DNA from: CALEUX01 sp037439945
GTDB taxonomy: Bacteria; Bacteroidota; Bacteroidia; Bacteroidales; Marinilabiliaceae
Assembly (NCBI GenBank): GCA_037439945.1
Contig: JBBIVA010000021.1
Location: 1 to 34,192, forward strand
DNA length: 34,192 nt
Reading direction: 5' to 3'
Part shown: positions 31,456 to 34,192 of the stretch, one piece after another
How the letters are laid out: each line of letters begins with the position of its first letter
How positions within the stretch are numbered: position 1 is the first letter of the stretch
Program-made: the position numbers and the translations under genes
The notes under the pieces: model-generated
Databases searched by the model: none
What the model saw: only the letters and a program-made list of their open reading frames with translations
What the model was told of the DNA's origin: nothing

Positions 31456-31786
31456 GTTTTTTTACTAATAATTAAAAAACTAAAAATAAAATTTCCTTTT
31501 ACTTAATTTTTTGATTCAATTTTATGGTTTATTATAAAATTAACTAACCAAACCCTAATTGAAGATATGAAACACCCGTGTTTGCAAAAAAGGCAAACAC
31601 ATATGTATTTAACGGTACACAAAGTCATCTTTGCTTTGTAGCCTGGTTTACCAGGAAAAGAAAATCGGCGTAGTCAATTTTAAATCAGTGGGCCAAAATG
31701 ATTCGTGTTGGCCTGCCTGTTCAGCAGACAAATTCCATCTTGCCTTAAATTAATAACTATTTACGGACTAATAAAGTTGCTTTTAC
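31456..31786. other. Intergenic region with a run of short hairpins upstream of recF
   Basis: There is no credible coding frame. From 31578 to 31727 five short perfect stems follow one another: GTGTTTGC/GCAAACAC (31578-31600), ACAAAG/CTTTGT (31619-31639), CCTGG/CCAGG (31642-31655), GGCCAA/TTGGCC (31691-31713) and CTGC/GCAG (31713-31727). This part looks richer in GC than its surroundings. No promoter or T-run is clearly tied to it. A structured RNA or a regulatory DNA region is possible. Confidence 0.4.
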
Positions 31787-31794
31787 TACATTTG
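31787..31794 (+). promoter_or_regulatory. -7 promoter element TACATTTG for recF
   Basis: This exact TAnnTTTG match, followed by C, lies 17 bases before the recF ATG and implies a leader of only about 12 nt. Confidence 0.6.
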
Positions 31795-31811
31795 CATATT
31801 AAAATTTAATA

Positions 31812-32921
31812 ATGTACTTATCTCAATTAAATATTATAAATTACAAAAATATCCGGCAATCGCAGCTAAAGTTTAATCCGGGAATTAATTGTTTTTATGG
31901 AAATAATGGCGCAGGGAAAACCAATTTGCTCGATTCAATTTTTTACCTCTCTTTTTGTAAAAGTTATTTTAATCCGGTTGATAGTCAAATAATTTGCCAC
32001 GAACAGGATTTCTTTGTTATCCAAGGCAATTATAAAAGAGAATCTATCGATGAAGATATTTATGTTGGTTTAAAAAGAAATCAAAAAAAGCTTATAAAAA
32101 GAAACAATAAGGAATACCCACGTTTGTCTGATCATATAGGTTTATTGCCATTGGTAATGGTTTCTCCCGGTGATGAACGGCTTATTTCGGAAGGCAGTGA
32201 CCAGCGTAGAAGATACATTGATAGTGTTATTTCACAAATTGATAAGGCCTATCTTGAAAATTTAATCAGATATAACAGGGCGCTAAACCAACGTAATGCA
32301 CTAATTAAAGCTTTCCGCGGAATTAATTCTGCTATTGAACATCAGTTGGAGGTCTGGGACGAACAGTTATCATTTTTTGGTGAATTAATTTTTCAAAAAC
32401 GTGTTGAGTTTATACATCAGTTAAAACCGGTTTTTCAAAAATATTATAATATAATCTCTACAAATAGTGAGAATGTTGAAATAACCTATCATTCGCACCA
32501 TCAAAAAGGGAATTTGGTAAATCAGCTGATTAAAAACAGGGATAGGGATTTAATACTGGGTTATACAACCAAAGGAATACACCGTGATGATATGGAATTA
32601 TTACTTGGTGGGTTTCAAATTAAAAAAGTTGGTTCACAAGGGCAGAAAAAGAGTTTTCTGGTATCACTTAAACTGGCCCAGTTTGAATTTCTGGATAATC
32701 ATAAAGGTTATGCCCCCATCTTGCTTCTTGATGATGTTTTTGATAAATTAGATAATAATAGAGGGAACAGGTTAATTGAACTGGTAAGTGAAAATACTTT
32801 TCAACAGATTTTTATTACTGATACACAGTATAAAAGACTTGATGAGATAGTGTCAAAAACCGGAAAGCCAAATTCCTTTTTTTATGTTAATGAAGGGGAG
32901 ATATCTGTAGAAGGCTTATAA
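31812..32921 (+). CDS. recF: DNA replication/repair protein RecF
   Basis: This SMC-like ATPase loads RecA at gaps with RecO and RecR. At 369 aa it is full length. YGNNGAGKTNLLDSIFYLSF is the Walker A region near residue 30, GSQGQKKSFLVSLKLAQ near 280 is the ABC signature region, and ILLLDDVFDKLDNNRG near 305 is Walker B followed by the D-loop. The N-terminal MYLSQLNIINYKN is typical. A DUF721 gene follows after 109 bases, a pairing common in Bacteroidota. A weak hairpin lies between them. Confidence 0.97.
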   Translation: MYLSQLNIINYKNIRQSQLKFNPGINCFYGNNGAGKTNLLDSIFYLSFCKSYFNPVDSQIICHEQDFFVIQGNYKRESIDEDIYVGLKRNQKKLIKRNNKEYPRLSDHIGLLPLVMVSPGDERLISEGSDQRRRYIDSVISQIDKAYLENLIRYNRALNQRNALIKAFRGINSAIEHQLEVWDEQLSFFGELIFQKRVEFIHQLKPVFQKYYNIISTNSENVEITYHSHHQKGNLVNQLIKNRDRDLILGYTTKGIHRDDMELLLGGFQIKKVGSQGQKKSFLVSLKLAQFEFLDNHKGYAPILLLDDVFDKLDNNRGNRLIELVSENTFQQIFITDTQYKRLDEIVSKTGKPNSFFYVNEGEISVEGL

Positions 32922-32923
32922 TT

Positions 32924-32942
32924 CCCAATTAATAAAATTGGG
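32924..32942 (+). terminator. Weak hairpin after recF
   Basis: CCCAATT pairs perfectly with AATTGGG around a 5-nt loop, followed by TAATTTTA. The short T-run suggests partial termination at most before the DUF721 gene. Confidence 0.45.
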
Positions 32943-33030
32943 TAATTTTATGATGGTTTCAATTGGGGTTAGGTTATGTTTTACCGGGGTATAAATTATT
33001 AAAATTTTACATGTTAAGGGTTCTCTGATA

Positions 33031-33330
33031 ATGGAAAAGGACAGATTTAACAATAGTCAGCCGCTAAAAGATATTTTGGCCGATATTCTCAAGAAGCCAG
33101 AATTAAATAAAGGTATTAATGAAACCCGTGCCCTTCAAGCATGGCCAAAAGTACTTGGCCCGGCCGTGGCGCGTATTACCGGTAATATTTATATTAAAAA
33201 AGGGGTGTTGTATGTGCAGTTAAATTCAAGTATAATACGAAGTGAATTGTTAATGCATAAAGACCGTATTATTACATCAATTAATGATGAAGTTGGATCA
33301 AGGGTTGTTTTTGACCTGATTTTACGGTAG
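33031..33330 (+). CDS. DUF721 (DciA-like) protein, 99 aa
   Basis: This small basic protein carries the DUF721 core: RALQAWPKVLGPAVARITGN, then IKKGVLYVQLNSSIIRSEL. DUF721 includes DciA, the replicative helicase loader or operator of many bacteria without DnaC. The family assignment is good, but a helicase role for this short Bacteroidota version is inference. It follows recF and is convergent with ndk, whose stop codon is 9 bases away. No separate promoter match was found, so it is probably transcribed with recF. Confidence 0.88.
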   Translation: MEKDRFNNSQPLKDILADILKKPELNKGINETRALQAWPKVLGPAVARITGNIYIKKGVLYVQLNSSIIRSELLMHKDRIITSINDEVGSRVVFDLILR

Positions 33331-33339
33331 TTAAACTAT

Positions 33340-33762
33340 TTATTTGAATTTTTCCATGGCACTAAAAAAGAAATTGCTCTCCCTTATTGCATTTTCATCA
33401 CTATCAGACCCATGTATTGCATTACGGGTTTTGTCTTTGGCAAAAATTCTTCTTATTGTTCCTTCGGCTGCTTCTTTGGGGTCGGTGGCCCCAATAAGCT
33501 TCCTGAAATCTTCAACAGCATTATCCTTTTCAAGCAAAACGGCAACAATGGGCCCCGATGACATAAATGCAACCAATTCATTATAAAATGGCTTCCCATT
33601 ATGTTCTTTGTAAAATATTTCGGCCTGTTCAGCTGTCATTTTAACCATTTTCATAGCTTTAATATGAAAACCCGCTTTTTCTATATATGACAAAATTTCG
33701 CCAACATGATTTTCTTTAACAGCATAGGGCTTTATCATCGTTAGAGTAATTCTTCCTTTCAT
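33340..33762 (-). CDS. ndk: Nucleoside-diphosphate kinase
   Basis: This enzyme equilibrates nucleoside di- and triphosphates through a phospho-His. It has 140 aa. TMIKPYAVKENHVGEIL is the nucleotide-binding start, with Tyr where most members have Asp in KPDAV. GPIVAVLLE and GATDPKEAAEGTIRRIF follow, and NAIHGSDSDENA holds the catalytic His. Catalytic Lys and His are both present, so activity is expected. It is convergent with the DUF721 gene. The 430 bases upstream hold no other gene; a -7-like TAGCTTTG at 33960-33967 would imply a leader of about 190 nt. Confidence 0.96.
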   Translation of the reverse strand: MKGRITLTMIKPYAVKENHVGEILSYIEKAGFHIKAMKMVKMTAEQAEIFYKEHNGKPFYNELVAFMSSGPIVAVLLEKDNAVEDFRKLIGATDPKEAAEGTIRRIFAKDKTRNAIHGSDSDENAIRESNFFFSAMEKFK

Positions 33763-34118
33763 TAGTTTACCATTTTTAAATTAGGCCGTATTTCCGGGTC
33801 CGGTTTACCGGATGAATTCTATGATTTTTGGATCCAACTTGTTCAACTAAACTGAAAACTTTCCTATACATGCGGAAATCGTTTCATCATTTTATAAATA
33901 GTATTGTTTATTAAATTTAGTTTAAACCATTAAATAAATGATTATTTTAACCATTTACCCAAAGCTATTGGTTTACTATTTTATTTAAAGAAGTTAAAAT
34001 ATAAAACAGAGTTCAAATATCAAATACCAGGAGAATATTTATTTTCCTGATGGTGAATTTTACTTCACTGGTTTAAACCATATTTTACTGGTTTTATGTC
34101 GATTCCCTGCGTTTTATA
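33763..34118. other. Intergenic stretch upstream of ndk
   Basis: No gene was recognised. It contains a TCCGG/CCGGA hairpin (33799-33812), a minus-strand TAGCTTTG promoter-like octamer (33960-33967), the 11-mer GTTTAAACCAT twice (33920-33930 and 34071-34081), and small stems such as GTGAA/TTCAC near 34052-34067. Confidence 0.5.
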
Positions 34119-34192
34119 TTTTAACCCGGATTAGTCCTTAGAAAGGCAATGAACTAATGACTTAGCCGGGATTAACCCTACCGAATAGTCGG
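34119..34192 (-). repeat. Dispersed hairpin repeat, copy 3 (inverted, at window end)
   Basis: Read on the minus strand this matches copy 2 over its whole length, including the left part CCGACTATTCGGTAGGG, and copy 1 at about 52 of 56 shared bases. CCGA/TCGG forms the small left hairpin, and CCCGG/CCGGG and CTAAGTC/GGACTAAT (imperfect) form the main stem. The sequence ends exactly at the outer edge of the element. Confidence 0.85.

Overview
The window reads as a chromosomal segment of a Bacteroidota bacterium, most likely of the Bacteroidales/Marinilabiliales type. The evidence is an AT-rich genome, a secreted protein with a type IX secretion C-terminal domain, a fused FeoA-FeoB, large Bacteroidota-style signal peptidases, a DUF721 gene beside recF, and repeated upstream matches to the Bacteroidota -7 promoter element TAnnTTTG. 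Only infC has an obvious Shine-Dalgarno sequence. The naming of the order is inference. No phage, integrase, transposase or CRISPR array is visible.

Layout. 1-4508: an unrecognised 237-residue protein, the rRNA methyltransferase rlmD, then a DeoR-type regulator paired with a methyltransferase. 4867-10350: a giant Ig-like surface protein with tandem 342-bp units, interrupted by a 100-N assembly gap, followed by a small unrecognised peptide gene and a bidirectional terminator. 10398-13662 (minus): dapB and two different signal peptidase I genes. 14168-17409 (minus): the thrS-infC-rpmI-rplT translation operon, with infC starting on a non-canonical codon. 17677-20042: a dipeptidyl peptidase IV-type exopeptidase and tRNA-Leu(CAG). 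20154-22750 (minus): the ferrous iron transporter FeoAB and its small Cys-rich partner. 23491-28914: a five-gene acyl-phosphate fermentation cluster (pta, a 3-hydroxyacyl-CoA dehydrogenase homologue, ackA, ptb, buk). 28974-34192: ung, tRNA-Gly(TCC), tRNA-Tyr(GTA), ribH, a membrane TPR protein, recF, a DUF721/DciA-like gene and ndk.

Most genes are housekeeping. The fermentation cluster is the clearest functional unit: two phosphotransacylases and two acyl kinases would turn acetyl-CoA and butyryl-CoA into acetate and butyrate with ATP gain. Its dehydrogenase keeps the NAD-binding motif and catalytic His/Glu but has Val where the family has a catalytic Asn.

The least explained material is non-coding. 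A roughly 75-bp hairpin repeat occurs three times and two copies sit exactly at the window ends, so the contig was probably broken by a high-copy repeat. A possible small RNA or attenuated leader lies before pta. A run of short hairpins lies before recF. These are candidates read by eye, not tested.
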